From an uncultured Halomonas sp. (lineage in GTDB: Bacteria; Pseudomonadota; Gammaproteobacteria; Pseudomonadales; Halomonadaceae), in the NCBI RefSeq assembly GCF_947501415.1, contig NZ_CANMVL010000014.1, positions 35,482-99,481 on the forward strand: a stretch of 64,000 nt of DNA. The letters are read 5' to 3'. The notes below the pieces were generated by a model, which did not search any database, was not told the DNA's origin, and worked only from the letters and a program-made list of their open reading frames with translations. Below are positions 37,453-46,851 of the stretch, piece after piece. The position numbers and the translations under genes are program-made. The first letter of the stretch is position 1. Each line of letters begins with the position of its first letter.

Positions 37453-37503
37453 TACTCCCGCTGACGGGAACCCATCAGCCCGGTCGATTCCTCCCGGGAT
37501 GAC

Positions 37504-37794
37504 TTACTCCTTGCTGGCACTCTTGGGCGGACGTCCCCGCTTGCGACGCGGTGGCTCCACCACCAGATCATCCACGGAAAGCCCCGCCTCGTTGATCGCC
37601 TCGAGGATCTCGGAACGCTTGCGCTCCTTCTCGGCCTCCTCCTGCTGACGCTGCTGCTCCTCACCCTTTTTCTGTTCGATGACCTCCTCGATCACCTCGG
37701 CGAGCTTGTGCAGCTGCTCCATGCTGAGCTGACGTGCCGCGGCGCGTGCCACGTTCTTGTTTCGAGCGATGCGTTCCAGGGTTTCGCTGGACAT
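37504..37794 (-). CDS. Small H-NS-like nucleoid protein with AT-hook tail
   Basis: A 96-residue protein. Residues 1-65 are strongly helical and coiled-coil-like, with IARNKNVARAAARQLSMEQL and a lysine/glutamate/glutamine-rich stretch, and the tail KRGRPPK is an AT-hook. This matches short H-NS/MvaT-like DNA-bridging proteins of gammaproteobacteria, which silence AT-rich DNA. There is no typical H-NS C-terminal DNA-binding domain beyond the hook. The ATG has AGGAGGG upstream. It has its own promoter and a palindrome downstream of it (separate entries). Function is inferred. Confidence 0.75.
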   Translation of the reverse strand: MSSETLERIARNKNVARAAARQLSMEQLHKLAEVIEEVIEQKKGEEQQRQQEEAEKERKRSEILEAINEAGLSVDDLVVEPPRRKRGRPPKSASKE

Positions 37795-37823
37795 CAGTCC
37801 CTCCTGAGCCGAATTAATGAGAC

Positions 37824-37835
37824 GGTAACGTTACC
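37824..37835. promoter_or_regulatory. 12-bp palindrome, candidate operator of the H-NS-like gene
   Basis: GGTAACGTTACC is a perfect palindrome located about 7-18 bases downstream of the predicted transcription start of the H-NS-like gene, in its 5' leader. A bound repressor there would block transcription; autoregulation is a guess. Confidence 0.4.
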
Positions 37836-37848
37836 TTACGCAGTGAAA

Positions 37849-37876
37849 AGTATATGCAGTCGCCACCGCTTGGCAA
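37849..37876 (-). promoter_or_regulatory. Sigma-70-like promoter of the H-NS-like gene
   Basis: On the minus strand, TTGCCA (37876-37871) and TATACT (37854-37849) are separated by 16 bases, close to consensus -35 and -10 boxes. Transcription would start near 37842, giving a leader of about 50 bases. The upstream sequence is A/T-rich with two AAGTTGCA-type repeats. Confidence 0.6.
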
Positions 37877-37967
37877 GAAAAGTTGCAGGAAAAGTTGCAA
37901 GAAAAATCGATAGCATTTCTATCGTCCTGGACAGAAAAACCCGACGCTCATCGGCGGATAATATCTT

Positions 37968-37996
37968 TAAAAAGCGGCGCCCGAGGGCGCCGCTAA
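37968..37996 (-). terminator. Rho-independent terminator of the molybdenum cofactor operon
   Basis: Read on the minus strand, AGCGGCGCCC pairs with GGGCGCCGCT (37973-37982 with 37985-37994) around a two-base centre, followed by TTTTTAAAG. It lies 38 bases beyond the moaA stop and ends the leftward mobA-to-moaA operon. On the plus strand no T-tract follows. Confidence 0.88.
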
Positions 37997-38033
37997 AGGA
38001 AGTGCAGGCAACGTCAAAACGCTCGCTGGAACC

Positions 38034-39035
38034 TCAACCTCCAGTCATGTTCATGAAGCGAACCACCTGCACATCACCATCGGTAGTGAAGTGATGACGC
38101 TCGGGCTTGAGTGGCATGGCCGCGACGATGGCATGCTTGAGGGCATCCATGTCGCCGGGGTGGGAGCGCAGCACGCGGCGCAGATCGACCGAGTGTTCAT
38201 TGCCGAGACACAGCAGCAGCCGCCCTTCTACCGTCACCCGGACACGGTTGCAGGTCGAGCAGAAGTTGTGGCTATGGGGCGAGATGAAACCGATCCGCGA
38301 ATCACTGTCACCCATGCGGAAGTAGCGTGACGGCCCGGGGGTCGACTCGGTGGTCGGAATCAACGGATAACGGCTCTCGATGATCTCCTGCACCTCGTCA
38401 CTGGAGCAGAAGGTCTCGGCACGGCTGTGGTCGGAGACATCGCCCAGCGGCATCTCCTCGATAAAGCTGATATCGAGTTTCTCGTGGCGAGCGAACTCGA
38501 CCAGGTCGAGCACCTCGTCATCGTTGCGACCCTTGAGGATGACCGCGTTGAGCTTGATGCGCTCAAACCCCGCCTCGCGAGCGGCATGAATGCCATCGAT
38601 GACCCGCTCGAGATCTCCGGTGCGTGTCAGGCGACGGAAACGTTCGGGGTCCAGGGAGTCGAGACTGATATTGAGCCGCTTCAGGCCCCCTTCGCGAAGC
38701 TGCCTGGCATGCTTGCGCAGGCTGGCCCCATTGGTGGTCATGGCGAAGTCATTGAGCCCCGGCAGCTCGCCGACCTGCTCGACCAGAGAGCCGATATCGC
38801 GTCTGACCAGCGGCTCTCCCCCGGTCAAGCGTATCTTCTCCACACCCAGCTCGACAAAGGCACGCGCCACCATCGCCAGCTCTTCCAGGGTAAGCACCTG
38901 GGCGCGAGGCAGGAAGGTCATTTCCTCGCTCATGCAGTAGACACAGCGAAAGTCACAGCGATCGGTGACCGAAATGCGCACGTAGTTGACGCGCCGGCCA
39001 AAGTCGTCGATCAATTCGCGGGGCAGAGTGGTCAT
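38034..39035 (-). CDS. moaA: GTP 3',8-cyclase
   Basis: A 333-residue radical SAM enzyme. Near the N-terminus is the CDFRCVYCM cluster (C-x3-C-x2-C) binding the SAM [4Fe-4S]. The second cluster is C-terminal, in [19 protein letters not shown]. The protein ends in GG, as needed for activity in this family. MoaA rearranges GTP to 3',8-cyclo-7,8-dihydro-GTP, the first step of molybdopterin synthesis. I chose ATG 39035, preceded by GGGAGAT. It is last in the leftward operon and followed by the terminator. Confidence 0.97.
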   Translation of the reverse strand: MTTLPRELIDDFGRRVNYVRISVTDRCDFRCVYCMSEEMTFLPRAQVLTLEELAMVARAFVELGVEKIRLTGGEPLVRRDIGSLVEQVGELPGLNDFAMTTNGASLRKHARQLREGGLKRLNISLDSLDPERFRRLTRTGDLERVIDGIHAAREAGFERIKLNAVILKGRNDDEVLDLVEFARHEKLDISFIEEMPLGDVSDHSRAETFCSSDEVQEIIESRYPLIPTTESTPGPSRYFRMGDSDSRIGFISPHSHNFCSTCNRVRVTVEGRLLLCLGNEHSVDLRRVLRSHPGDMDALKHAIVAAMPLKPERHHFTTDGDVQVVRFMNMTGG

Positions 39036-39051
39036 GGTGCAATCTCCCGAT

Positions 39052-39501
39052 TCAAGCTTCCCAACGGCGGGCATCCAAGTGATCGGAATCCCGCTCCGAT
39101 ACCCAGTAGTCACCGTCGCCGGAGTGTTCCTTCTTCCAGAAGGGGGCCCGCGTCTTGAGGTAATCCATGATGAAGTCACAGGCCTCGAAAGCGGCACGGC
39201 GGTGGGCACTGGCGACAACTACCAACACGATAGGGTCTCCCGGGGCCAGGCGTCCAACCCGGTGAATCACCGTGACCGCATCCAGGGACCAGCGCCCACG
39301 CGCTTCCTCGACAATCGCCTCCAGTGCCGACTCGGTCATCCCGGGATAGTGCTCCAGGGTCAGTGCCGACACCTCGGGGTGCTCATTGAAGTCACGTACC
39401 AGGCCGGTAAAGCTGACCACGGCCCCGATATCGGTTCGCCCGGCCAACAGCGTCTGCTGCTCGGTGCCGGCATCGAAGGGGGCCTCCTGTACTCGAATCA
39501 T
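39052..39501 (-). CDS. moaE: Molybdopterin synthase catalytic (large) subunit
   Basis: A 149-residue protein with the MoaE features [14 protein letters not shown] near the start, [31 protein letters not shown] in the middle (in part) and the C-terminal lysine cluster [11 protein letters not shown]. It joins with the MoaD small subunit to insert two sulfurs into cPMP. It lies 3 bases after the MoaC-MoaD gene, so translation is tightly coupled. Confidence 0.97.
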   Translation of the reverse strand: MIRVQEAPFDAGTEQQTLLAGRTDIGAVVSFTGLVRDFNEHPEVSALTLEHYPGMTESALEAIVEEARGRWSLDAVTVIHRVGRLAPGDPIVLVVVASAHRRAAFEACDFIMDYLKTRAPFWKKEHSGDGDYWVSERDSDHLDARRWEA

Positions 39502-39504
39502 GGT

Positions 39505-40317
39505 TCAGCCTCCGGTAACCGGTGGGAAGAAGGCGACCTCATCCTCGTTGGTCACCGGCGTGGTGTCCGAGGCCATTACCTGGTTGACGGCGCACAGCAC
39601 CCGCCCCTCATCGAGCCGCGAGAAGCGCGGATCGAGCGCCTTGAGGGCCGCCTTGAGACCGGCAACATCGAAGCTTTCCAGGCTATCCAGCTCCACGGCA
39701 ACCTCGCCCACGCCGAGGCGCTCGCGCAGCTCGGCCAGACACTTGACGCGGATGCACGGCGTGGCGACATCACAGCGGCTTCCGAGACTGACCTCGCCGG
39801 CCTGTCCCTCGCCGGTAACAATGGGAGCCGGCCGCGGCGCGAAGGCATCACGCCGGTAGTCGCCGGACTTACCGCCGCGCTTGGTATCGAGCTGGATGGC
39901 ACCGATCTCCATCGACTTGTCTACCGCCTTGCACATGTCGTAGAGCGTCAGGCAGGCCACCGATACCGCGGTGAGTGCCTCCATCTCCACGCCGGTGCGG
40001 CCGTTGAGACGGCAGGTGGCCGTCACGGTGACGCAGCTCTCAGCCTCGTCAAGGTGGAAGTCGACCGCCACCTTCGACAGCCCCAGGGCGTGGCACAGCG
40101 GGATCAGTTCATGGGTACGCTTGGCCGCCTGAATCCCGGCGATGCGTGCCGTGGCCAGCACATCCCCCTTGGGGAGTCCGCCATCGGCGAGCAGCGCCAA
40201 GGTCTCGGGGCGCATGCGAATGTGTCCCGAGGCCGTGGCTTCGCGGCGACTCTCCGGCTTGTCGCCAACATCGACCATATGGGCCTCGCCGCGCGCGTTG
40301 AGATGAGTCAAAGACAT
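39505..40317 (-). CDS. MoaC-MoaD fusion: cyclic pyranopterin monophosphate synthase plus MPT synthase small subunit
   Basis: A 270-residue protein. Residues about 1-160 are Moa[19 protein letters not shown] near the start, [12 protein letters not shown] and [23 protein letters not shown]. Residues about 180-270 are a MoaD ubiquitin-like domain, [18 protein letters not shown] in front, and the protein ends VTGG. The terminal GG is the residue pair activated and thiocarboxylated by MoeB. No stop or restart separates the parts, so it is one polypeptide. ATG 40317 has GAGGT upstream. The fusion fixes MoaC and MoaD in equal amounts. Confidence 0.93.
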   Translation of the reverse strand: MSLTHLNARGEAHMVDVGDKPESRREATASGHIRMRPETLALLADGGLPKGDVLATARIAGIQAAKRTHELIPLCHALGLSKVAVDFHLDEAESCVTVTATCRLNGRTGVEMEALTAVSVACLTLYDMCKAVDKSMEIGAIQLDTKRGGKSGDYRRDAFAPRPAPIVTGEGQAGEVSLGSRCDVATPCIRVKCLAELRERLGVGEVAVELDSLESFDVAGLKAALKALDPRFSRLDEGRVLCAVNQVMASDTTPVTNEDEVAFFPPVTGG

Positions 40318-40328
40318 GGGTCGACACC

Positions 40329-41597
40329 TCATGGAAGTCGGAACAGGGGTTGAATGGTGACGCTTTCACCCGCGGCCACACTGCCGCGGGCTTCGTCTAT
40401 TTCGATCAGGCAGTTGGCTCGCACCATGGAGGAGAGGATACCGGACCCCTGGGCACCGATATCACTCACCATCAGACGGCCATCGCTGGCACTGGCGTAG
40501 TGGCCACGCAGGTAGTCGACACGCCCCTCGCGGCTCCTCAGCGACTGCTCGGCAACCGCCATCAGCCGCGGCGGGCAGGCATCGTCACGCCCCTGCAGCC
40601 GCGCCAGCAACGGCGCGGCGAACTGCAGGAAGGTCACCATGCTGGCCACGGGATTGCCCGGCAACCCCAGAAAGGGCACGCCACGCGGGCCCAGGCGACC
40701 GCAGGCCAGCGGGCGTCCGGGCCGAATGGCAATCTTCCAGAAGCCCAGCTCGCCCTGCTCGAGCAGCGCCGCCCGGGTATGGTCGGCATCCCCGACCGAG
40801 ACACCACCGCTTGAGAGCACCAGGTCGGCGTCGCGTGCGGCACGCGACAGCCCGTCGGCAATGGCATCACGAGTGTCGGGGAGAATCCCCAGGTCGAGCA
40901 CCTCGCCACCATGCTCCTCCACCAGCGCCATCAGGGCAAAGCGGTTGGCATCGAAGATCCCAGCGCTCGGCAGTGCCTCACCAGGCGCCATCACCTCGTC
41001 ACCGGTGGAGAACACCGCGACCCGCGGCCGACGCACCACCCTCGCCTCGCCGAATCCCAGGGAGGCGATCAGTCCCAGCTCGGCGGCCCCCACGCGAGTT
41101 CCGGCCGCCAACGCTTGTGCGCCTCGGGGAATGTCCTCGCCGGCCTGGCGCACGTTCTGGCCACGGCGCACGCGATCGGGGAGCTCGACCCGGACGCGTA
41201 CCTCGCCATCGATGTCGGTGTCGACACTCAACTGCTCGCGCATGATCACGGTATCGGCACCGGGCGGCAGCGGCGCGCCGGTGGTGATCCCGGCACACTC
41301 GCCGGGCGCGAGAGGCCGCTCGAGCGAGTGTCCCGCAAGCACCTCGGCGACCCGTCGAAAGCCGCTGGAGGGCAGTGCCTCCGGCCGCCAGGCCAAGGCC
41401 ACGCCATCCATTGCGGCGTTGGTGTTCTGGGGCACATCGATGAGGGCCATCAGCGGCTCGGCCAGCACCCGACCACGCAGTGACGCGAGCGCCACCCGCT
41501 CGGCGGGCAGCGGTCCCGAAACCAGGGCCACAACTGCTTCACGGGCCTCCTCCACGGCCAGCATACGCTCGCCCAACTCGAAGCAGGAAAGGGTCAT
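40329..41597 (-). CDS. moeA: Molybdopterin molybdotransferase
   Basis: A 422-residue MoeA. It has [12 protein letters not shown] at the N-terminal lid, [15 protein letters not shown], the MoCF-binding motif [11 protein letters not shown], and [15 protein letters not shown] before the C-terminal beta-barrel. It inserts molybdate into adenylated molybdopterin. ATG 41597 has GGAGGT upstream and overlaps the mobB stop by four bases. No mog/moaB homologue is in the window. Confidence 0.97.
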   Translation of the reverse strand: MTLSCFELGERMLAVEEAREAVVALVSGPLPAERVALASLRGRVLAEPLMALIDVPQNTNAAMDGVALAWRPEALPSSGFRRVAEVLAGHSLERPLAPGECAGITTGAPLPPGADTVIMREQLSVDTDIDGEVRVRVELPDRVRRGQNVRQAGEDIPRGAQALAAGTRVGAAELGLIASLGFGEARVVRRPRVAVFSTGDEVMAPGEALPSAGIFDANRFALMALVEEHGGEVLDLGILPDTRDAIADGLSRAARDADLVLSSGGVSVGDADHTRAALLEQGELGFWKIAIRPGRPLACGRLGPRGVPFLGLPGNPVASMVTFLQFAAPLLARLQGRDDACPPRLMAVAEQSLRSREGRVDYLRGHYASASDGRLMVSDIGAQGSGILSSMVRANCLIEIDEARGSVAAGESVTIQPLFRLP

Positions 41598-42184
41598 GAC
41601 GACGTTACCTCCCCCATCAAGCGCGGCTGACGCTCGGCGGGCCAGCGCGCCGGCCAGGCGGCGATCCACTCGGTTAGGGCGGGAAGATCGTTGAGGTCGA
41701 GCCGCTCGACCCCCTCGGGCAACACCAGCGGGGCATCTGTGGCCACGGCACGCACCCAGGGATCCTCGGCCACCCGCAGGGGTTTGCCCAGGGTCGGTCG
41801 ATGCAGCTCCAGCTTGGGCAGCGGCCAGGCCTTGAAGCCCTCCACCAGCACCAGGTCGGGGCGCTGGGTTGCCACCATGGCGAGCAGCGCTTGAAGATCC
41901 GCCTCCTCCTGATTCGGGGTTTCCATCATCAGCGCCAGTCGCTCCCTGGAGGCCACCAGCATCGGGCTGGCACCGGCCTGGCGCAGTCGGTGACTATCCT
42001 TGCCGGGCTGGTCGACATCGAAGGTGTGATGCGCGTGCTTGACCACCGCCACGCGCAGCCCCAGCTCACGTAGGCGTGGCAGCAGCGCCTCGAGCAGGGT
42101 GGTCTTGCCGGTACCACTCCAGGCGGCGATGCCGAGCAGCGGCAGATGTTCGTCCAGGGTAAGGGTGTCAACAGGCTCACTCAT
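41594..42184 (-). CDS. mobB: Molybdopterin-guanine dinucleotide biosynthesis adaptor protein
   Basis: A 196-residue GTP-binding protein with the P-loop WSGTGKTTLLEALLP near residue 25, AVVKHAHHTFDVDQPGKDSHRL, and the G3-like LVLVEGFKAWPLPKLEL. MobB assists MobA in making the guanine dinucleotide form of the cofactor. It overlaps the mobA stop by four bases. Confidence 0.95.
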   Translation of the reverse strand: MSEPVDTLTLDEHLPLLGIAAWSGTGKTTLLEALLPRLRELGLRVAVVKHAHHTFDVDQPGKDSHRLRQAGASPMLVASRERLALMMETPNQEEADLQALLAMVATQRPDLVLVEGFKAWPLPKLELHRPTLGKPLRVAEDPWVRAVATDAPLVLPEGVERLDLNDLPALTEWIAAWPARWPAERQPRLMGEVTSS

Positions 42185-42786
42185 CGCTTGGCCGGCTCCT
42201 CGGCAAGCGCCAACTCCAGGCGGCGCTTTTCCTCTTGAGTATTCAGATTGGCGAAAGCGTCTTCCCCCTCGGCGAAATCCACCTGTACCCAGTCATGGCG
42301 AGCATACCAGCGGTCGATCTTGCGCTCGCCGGCAGCCAATGCCGCGGCCAGGTCATCGGCCAGTGACGTGCGCATCAGGGCCACCACGGGGTGCAGGCGC
42401 TGGCCATCGCCGGCCACGGCGATATCGGCCTTGCCGATACCGGTCACCAGGCGGCTCACCAGATCATCGGGCAGTCTCGGGGTATCGCAGGGCACCACCA
42501 GCAGCCAGGGGGTACGCGCCGCCCGCAGGCCGCTGTAGATGCCCATCAATGGCCCCTGATAGCCATCCTCGGCGTCTTCGATAACGCGGTCGGCAAAGTC
42601 GTCATAATCAGCAAGGCTGCGGTTGGCATTGACCAGCAGCTCGGCCACCCGGCCCGCCAGGCGATCGCGTACATGGGCGACCAGCGGACGACCGGCGAAT
42701 GGCACCAATCCCTTGTCGACGCCACCCATGCGGCGTCCCTGGCCACCGGCCAGGATCAATCCGGTAAGGTCGTGTAACGGGGTCAT
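42181..42786 (-). CDS. mobA: Molybdenum cofactor guanylyltransferase
   Basis: A 201-residue nucleotidyltransferase. It starts LTGLILAGGQGRRMGGVDKGL (in part) with the G-G-x-G-R-R-M and K-G motifs, PLMGIYSGLRA, and VVPCDTPRLPDD for metal binding. It transfers GMP to molybdopterin, completing MGD. ATG 42786 has AAGGAGG upstream. It is the first gene of the leftward operon, and shares the gap with the divergent cupin regulator. Confidence 0.95.
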   Translation of the reverse strand: MTPLHDLTGLILAGGQGRRMGGVDKGLVPFAGRPLVAHVRDRLAGRVAELLVNANRSLADYDDFADRVIEDAEDGYQGPLMGIYSGLRAARTPWLLVVPCDTPRLPDDLVSRLVTGIGKADIAVAGDGQRLHPVVALMRTSLADDLAAALAAGERKIDRWYARHDWVQVDFAEGEDAFANLNTQEEKRRLELALAEEPAKR

Positions 42787-42978
42787 CGAAGGCCTCCTTA
42801 TCCATCCACCATGATGCCTGACCCCGGACCCGGACGCCATGTCGAAGCGTGGCGCAAGTCATTGTCTTGACGGGCATCAAAAGCACCTCACTGCGCCAGG
42901 GCCAGCATCGTCGGACGGCCCTTATCGACGAAGGCGATAACCGCTATCATATGTGCAGTTTTCTTGACAGGATGCCTC

Positions 42979-43569
42979 ATGCAAGCGGAAAGCGGATTCG
43001 ACGTGGGCGGACGCCTTCGCCAGATACGACTGGCAAATGGCCTCTCGCAACGTGAACTGGCCAAGCGCGCCGGCGTGACCAACAGCACCATCTCATTGAT
43101 CGAGCAGAACAGCGTCAGCCCCTCGGTCAGTTCACTGAAGAAAATACTAGACGCCCTGCCGGTATCGATCAGCACCTTCTTCGCCGGCGATGAGCCAGGT
43201 GCCACCCAGATGTTCTACCGCGCCGAGGAGCTTACCGAGATCGGCGACGGCCACCTGTCATTCCGTCTGGTCGCGGCACGCCGACCCGAGCGACAGCTCT
43301 CGATCATCCATGAGCGCTACCCCCCGGGGGCCGATACTGGGGAGGAGATGCTGGAGCACGAAGGTGAAGAGGGAGGCGTTATCGTCTCGGGCGAGATCGA
43401 GATCACCGTCAATGGCGAGAGCAGGGTTCTCGCGGCGGGCGACGGCTACTATTTCGAGTCCCGCCTCCCCCACCGCTTCCGCAACCTGGGCGAGGAGGAG
43501 TGCGTGATCGTCAGCGCCAACACCCCGCCCGGCTTCTCGGATGGCGGCCAGGAAATCCATCATGTATGA
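42979..43569 (+). CDS. XRE-family regulator with cupin domain (PuuR-like)
   Basis: A 196-residue protein: residues about 8-70 are a Cro/C1-type helix-turn-helix (LRQIRLANGLSQRELAKRAGVTNSTISLIEQ in part, LSQRELAKRAGVTNSTISLI), and 115-190 a cupin barrel (MLEHEGEEGGVIVSGEIEI). Such proteins (PuuR, ClrR) sense small molecules, for instance polyamines. ATG 42979 is preceded by AGGA. The gene is divergent from mobA and convergent with MATE gene 2, but its targets are not visible here. Confidence 0.85.
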   Translation: MQAESGFDVGGRLRQIRLANGLSQRELAKRAGVTNSTISLIEQNSVSPSVSSLKKILDALPVSISTFFAGDEPGATQMFYRAEELTEIGDGHLSFRLVAARRPERQLSIIHERYPPGADTGEEMLEHEGEEGGVIVSGEIEITVNGESRVLAAGDGYYFESRLPHRFRNLGEEECVIVSANTPPGFSDGGQEIHHV

Positions 43570-43588
43570 CGTTCACCACGCATGAGGC

Positions 43589-44959
43589 TCACGCCGCCCG
43601 TGGGCGCCGCCGGGGGCTGGCCAGGATGCGTCGTAACACGCACCAGGCGGCGAAGCCCGCCATCAGATTGCCGATGGCAGCCCCGGCGGCAAGCCCAAGG
43701 AACCCACCCAGCCAGGCCCCCAGCGCCAGGCAGGGAAGGTAGAAGATGAACAGCCGCGCCCCCGACATCAGCATGGCACGCAGCGGCCAGCCCAGGGCAT
43801 TGCCCGCCGAGACCACGATCATGCAGATGCCAAGGGCCGCATAGCTGGGCAGCAGGAAGCGGATCAGCAGCGCCAGATCATCGCGCACCTCGGGGTTGCC
43901 GGACAGTGCCAGCGCCACCCAGGGGGCGGCCGCGGCCATCAGCAGGCCAAGCGCCAGCTGCCAGACAACGATGACCCGCAGCGCCAGGCGCATCAAACGG
44001 TGTATCTGGCACCAGTCTCCGGCACCATAGCAACGCCCCAGCCAGGGCGGCAGCGACATGGTCATGGCCAGCACCACCATCAACGACAGTGTCTCCAGAC
44101 GGCTGGCCAGCCCCCAGGCGGCCACCTGAGCCTCCCCCTGGCTCGCCACCACGGCGATCGCCAGCATCGCCGCCAGTGGCGGCATCAGCTGGCTGATCAT
44201 GGCCGGCCCGGCGATGCCGGCGAAGGGCCGCGCCGATACGCGCAGCTCCTCGAGAAGCCCCTCCCGGCTCAGCCAGTCCGTGCGGCCAACCTGCCACCCC
44301 AGCACCAGCAGGCCGGTGCCGAAGGCGATCACCGTGGCCCAGGCGGCACCCGGCAACCCCAGCCCCTCCCAGGAGCCGATGCCAAAGATCAGCAAGGGAT
44401 CAAGGAGCAGGTTCACCAGGCTGGTCATCACCATCATGCTGCCGGGCAGGCGCGTATTGCCATGGGCTCGAAACAGGCTATACCCGAAATAGATGGCCGC
44501 CCCCAGCCAGGCGGCCAGCAGCTGAGGCGCCCAGTAGTCGCGAATCAGCTCGAGCGTCGAGGCATCGGCTCCCAACCGCAGGAATATCGGCGCCTGAAGG
44601 GCCCACAGAGCCAGCGCCAGCAGCCCGATGACCACCGTGCCGACCACCAGCACCAGGCTCCCCAGGCGTCGTGCACGGGCGGCGTCGCCGGCGCCGAGGG
44701 AGCGAGAGATCTGAGCGGCGATGGCGATCCCCATGCCCACCTGAACACCGATGATCAAGAAGCTGAGCGGGAAGGTGAAGGACTGGGCCGCCAGTGGAGC
44801 GGTGCCCAGCCGCGCGATAAAGGCACTGTCGACCAGCTGGAAGCCCAGCAGCGAGAGCACACCGATGGCCATGGGCCAGGTCTGGCGCCACAGGGTCACG
44901 CCGAGCGAGTCATTAAAGCCAAAAGCGTCAGAAGATATGGAAGGGTCGGTTCGAGTCAC
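43589..44959 (-). CDS. MATE-family efflux transporter, second copy
   Basis: A 456-residue twelve-helix protein similar in layout to the one at 30271. It shows WPMAIGVLSLLGFQLVDSAFIARLGTAPLAAQSFTFP (in part) and GDAARARRLGS, and repeated amphipathic segments. Its GTG start at 44959 has a GGAG upstream. A 9-base G run lies 21 bases before the start (44981-44989). The substrate is unknown. A single gene between the cupin regulator and the GGDEF-EAL gene. Confidence 0.9.
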   Translation of the reverse strand: MTRTDPSISSDAFGFNDSLGVTLWRQTWPMAIGVLSLLGFQLVDSAFIARLGTAPLAAQSFTFPLSFLIIGVQVGMGIAIAAQISRSLGAGDAARARRLGSLVLVVGTVVIGLLALALWALQAPIFLRLGADASTLELIRDYWAPQLLAAWLGAAIYFGYSLFRAHGNTRLPGSMMVMTSLVNLLLDPLLIFGIGSWEGLGLPGAAWATVIAFGTGLLVLGWQVGRTDWLSREGLLEELRVSARPFAGIAGPAMISQLMPPLAAMLAIAVVASQGEAQVAAWGLASRLETLSLMVVLAMTMSLPPWLGRCYGAGDWCQIHRLMRLALRVIVVWQLALGLLMAAAAPWVALALSGNPEVRDDLALLIRFLLPSYAALGICMIVVSAGNALGWPLRAMLMSGARLFIFYLPCLALGAWLGGFLGLAAGAAIGNLMAGFAAWCVLRRILASPRRRPRAA

Positions 44960-44980
44960 ACGGGCTCCGGATCGATGGAT

Positions 44981-44989
44981 GGGGGGGGG
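44981..44989. repeat. Homopolymer G tract (9 bases) upstream of MATE gene 2
   Basis: A run of nine guanines lies in the short gap between the GGDEF-EAL stop and the MATE start, about 21 bases before the latter. Such tracts can slip and alter spacing or expression, but no evidence here shows that it does. Confidence 0.7.
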
Positions 44990-45018
44990 CGGGATTCTAC
45001 GCCAGAATGGCTCGCCCC

Positions 45019-46851
45019 TCAGCTGGAAAGGCCCGAGGGAGAGGCGGACATGCCGATCACCAGGCGCTCTATCTCCCCTGCCGCCATCGGCGCGAAGAAA
45101 TAGAAACCCTGCACCAGGTCGCAGCGCATCTCGCGGATCAGGGTCAGCTGCTCGAGATCCTCGACCCCCTCGGCGACCACCTCGAGGCCCAGCCGATGAC
45201 CGATGAAAACGGTGGCCTCCATGATGGCACGATCCTCGGGCTGGGTCGGAGCATCACGCACGAAGGCACGATCGATCTTCAGCGCCGTCACCGGAAAACG
45301 CTTGAGATAGCTGAGCGATGAGTAGCCGGTGCCGAAGTCATCGATGGCGATACGAAAGCCACGGTGATGGAGCCGCTGCAACCCATCGAGAACGCGCTGA
45401 TCGGCGTCGATCAGCACATTCTCCGTCAGCTCCAGGCCTATGTCCCGAGGGCCAAGGGAGAAGCGCTCGAGACACTCATCCAGCCGCGCGAACAGATCCG
45501 GGCTGTTCATCTGGCTGCCGGAGAAATTGATATCGATGCGCCCCACCTCCAGGCCAGCCTTACGCCATGCCGCACGTTGACGACAAGCCTCCTCCATGAC
45601 CCAGTCACCGATCCGGTGAATCAAGCCGGAACGCTCCGCCAGAGGAATGAACTCGGCCGGTGATACCGGCGGCCCATCGGCGGGGTACCAGCGCAACAGC
45701 GCCTCGAGGTTCTCGAGCCGACCGCTCGCCGCCGACACCTGAGGCTGGTAGTGCAGCATCAGCTCGCCTCCCTCCACGGCCTGCTCGAGCCGGTCGGAGA
45801 GGCGGTGCTGGTAGAGCAGTTCATCGTGAAGGCGCTGGTCGAAGTAGACCACCTCTCCGCGCCCCTTCAGCTTGGCGAGGTTCTTGGCCACATCGGCACT
45901 GTGGATCAGCTCGGTGGCACTTTCGCCATTGGCGGGGAAGACACTCACCCCCAGGCAGGCGGTCAGCTTGCGCGACGCCTCCTCCAGCGCAAAGGGGGTG
46001 CGCAGTACCTGCTGAACCTTGAGCACCAGCCGCGGGATATCCTCCTCGCGGTTAATTCCGGAGAAAGCCAGCAGGAATTCGTCGCCGGAGGCGCGCGACA
46101 TCAGATCCGTGCAACGCAGCCGTTGGCCGAGCCGGGTGGCCAGCTGCCGCAGCAACCGGTCGCCCTCCTGGTAGCCCAGGGTGTCGTTGACCTCCACGAA
46201 CCGGTCGACATCGAGATAGACCACCACCACCAGCGTGCCTTGCACCTGGGCGTCCTTCACCGCCGCGAACAGCTGCTCCTCGAAGTATTCGCGGTTGGGC
46301 AAATGGGTCAGGCGATCGAAGCGTCTGGCGAAGTCCAGCTCACGGTGGGCCTGCTTCTGCTCCGACAGATCCACATCGACACAGAACATCAGCGGCTCAT
46401 CGGTGTGCTCATTGAGCATCACATGGTGCGAGAAGACCGGCACCAGCTCACCGCTGCTGTGGCGAAGCTCCAGCTCATCGGCGGGAATCTCCTGCCCCTG
46501 CTCGACCCAGGCACGATGGGCCGCGATCACGTCATCACGCATGACCTCGGGAATGATCAGCTCCTCCAGCGTCCGCCCGAAGGCTTCCTCGGCGGTATAG
46601 CCATACAGATGAGTGCTGGCCTCGTTCCAGTAGATCACTCGTCGATGCCGGTCATAGCCCTGCACCGCCACCTTGGGAAGGCTCTCAAGCAGGGCACGAA
46701 AGCGCTGCTCGCTCTCCAGGTACTGCCGGCGGACCCGCCTGGCTTCATCCACCGAGGCCGCGACCTCGTCTGCCAAACGAGAGCCCTGGTGGTGACGAGG
46801 TGCTAGCCGGCGTCTCAGCCAGTGCTTGAGGCGTGATTGGAATCCACTCAT
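45019..46851 (-). CDS. PAS-GGDEF-EAL protein (cyclic di-GMP phosphodiesterase, degenerate GGDEF)
   Basis: A 610-residue protein: a coil-like start (1-50), PAS sensor (about 50-160, WNEASTHLYGYTAEEAFGRT), GGDEF domain (about 165-335) and EAL domain (about 350-600). The GGDEF motif reads SGDEF (in MSRASGDEFLLAF), so synthase activity is probably lost. The EAL motif is intact, LEALLRW, with DDFGTGYSSLSYLKRF and LKIDRAFV, and VVAEGVED. It most likely degrades c-di-GMP and so promotes motility over biofilm. The start is well placed; upstream is the dioxygenase gene, divergent. Confidence 0.9.
   Translation of the reverse strand: MSGFQSRLKHWLRRRLAPRHHQGSRLADEVAASVDEARRVRRQYLESEQRFRALLESLPKVAVQGYDRHRRVIYWNEASTHLYGYTAEEAFGRTLEELIIPEVMRDDVIAAHRAWVEQGQEIPADELELRHSSGELVPVFSHHVMLNEHTDEPLMFCVDVDLSEQKQAHRELDFARRFDRLTHLPNREYFEEQLFAAVKDAQVQGTLVVVVYLDVDRFVEVNDTLGYQEGDRLLRQLATRLGQRLRCTDLMSRASGDEFLLAFSGINREEDIPRLVLKVQQVLRTPFALEEASRKLTACLGVSVFPANGESATELIHSADVAKNLAKLKGRGEVVYFDQRLHDELLYQHRLSDRLEQAVEGGELMLHYQPQVSAASGRLENLEALLRWYPADGPPVSPAEFIPLAERSGLIHRIGDWVMEEACRQRAAWRKAGLEVGRIDINFSGSQMNSPDLFARLDECLERFSLGPRDIGLELTENVLIDADQRVLDGLQRLHHRGFRIAIDDFGTGYSSLSYLKRFPVTALKIDRAFVRDAPTQPEDRAIMEATVFIGHRLGLEVVAEGVEDLEQLTLIREMRCDLVQGFYFFAPMAAGEIERLVIGMSASPSGLSS

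Noticed and set aside
30271..44959. The two MATE genes as a recent duplication
   Set aside because: Their proteins share family layout only; sequence similarity looks too low and gene contexts differ.
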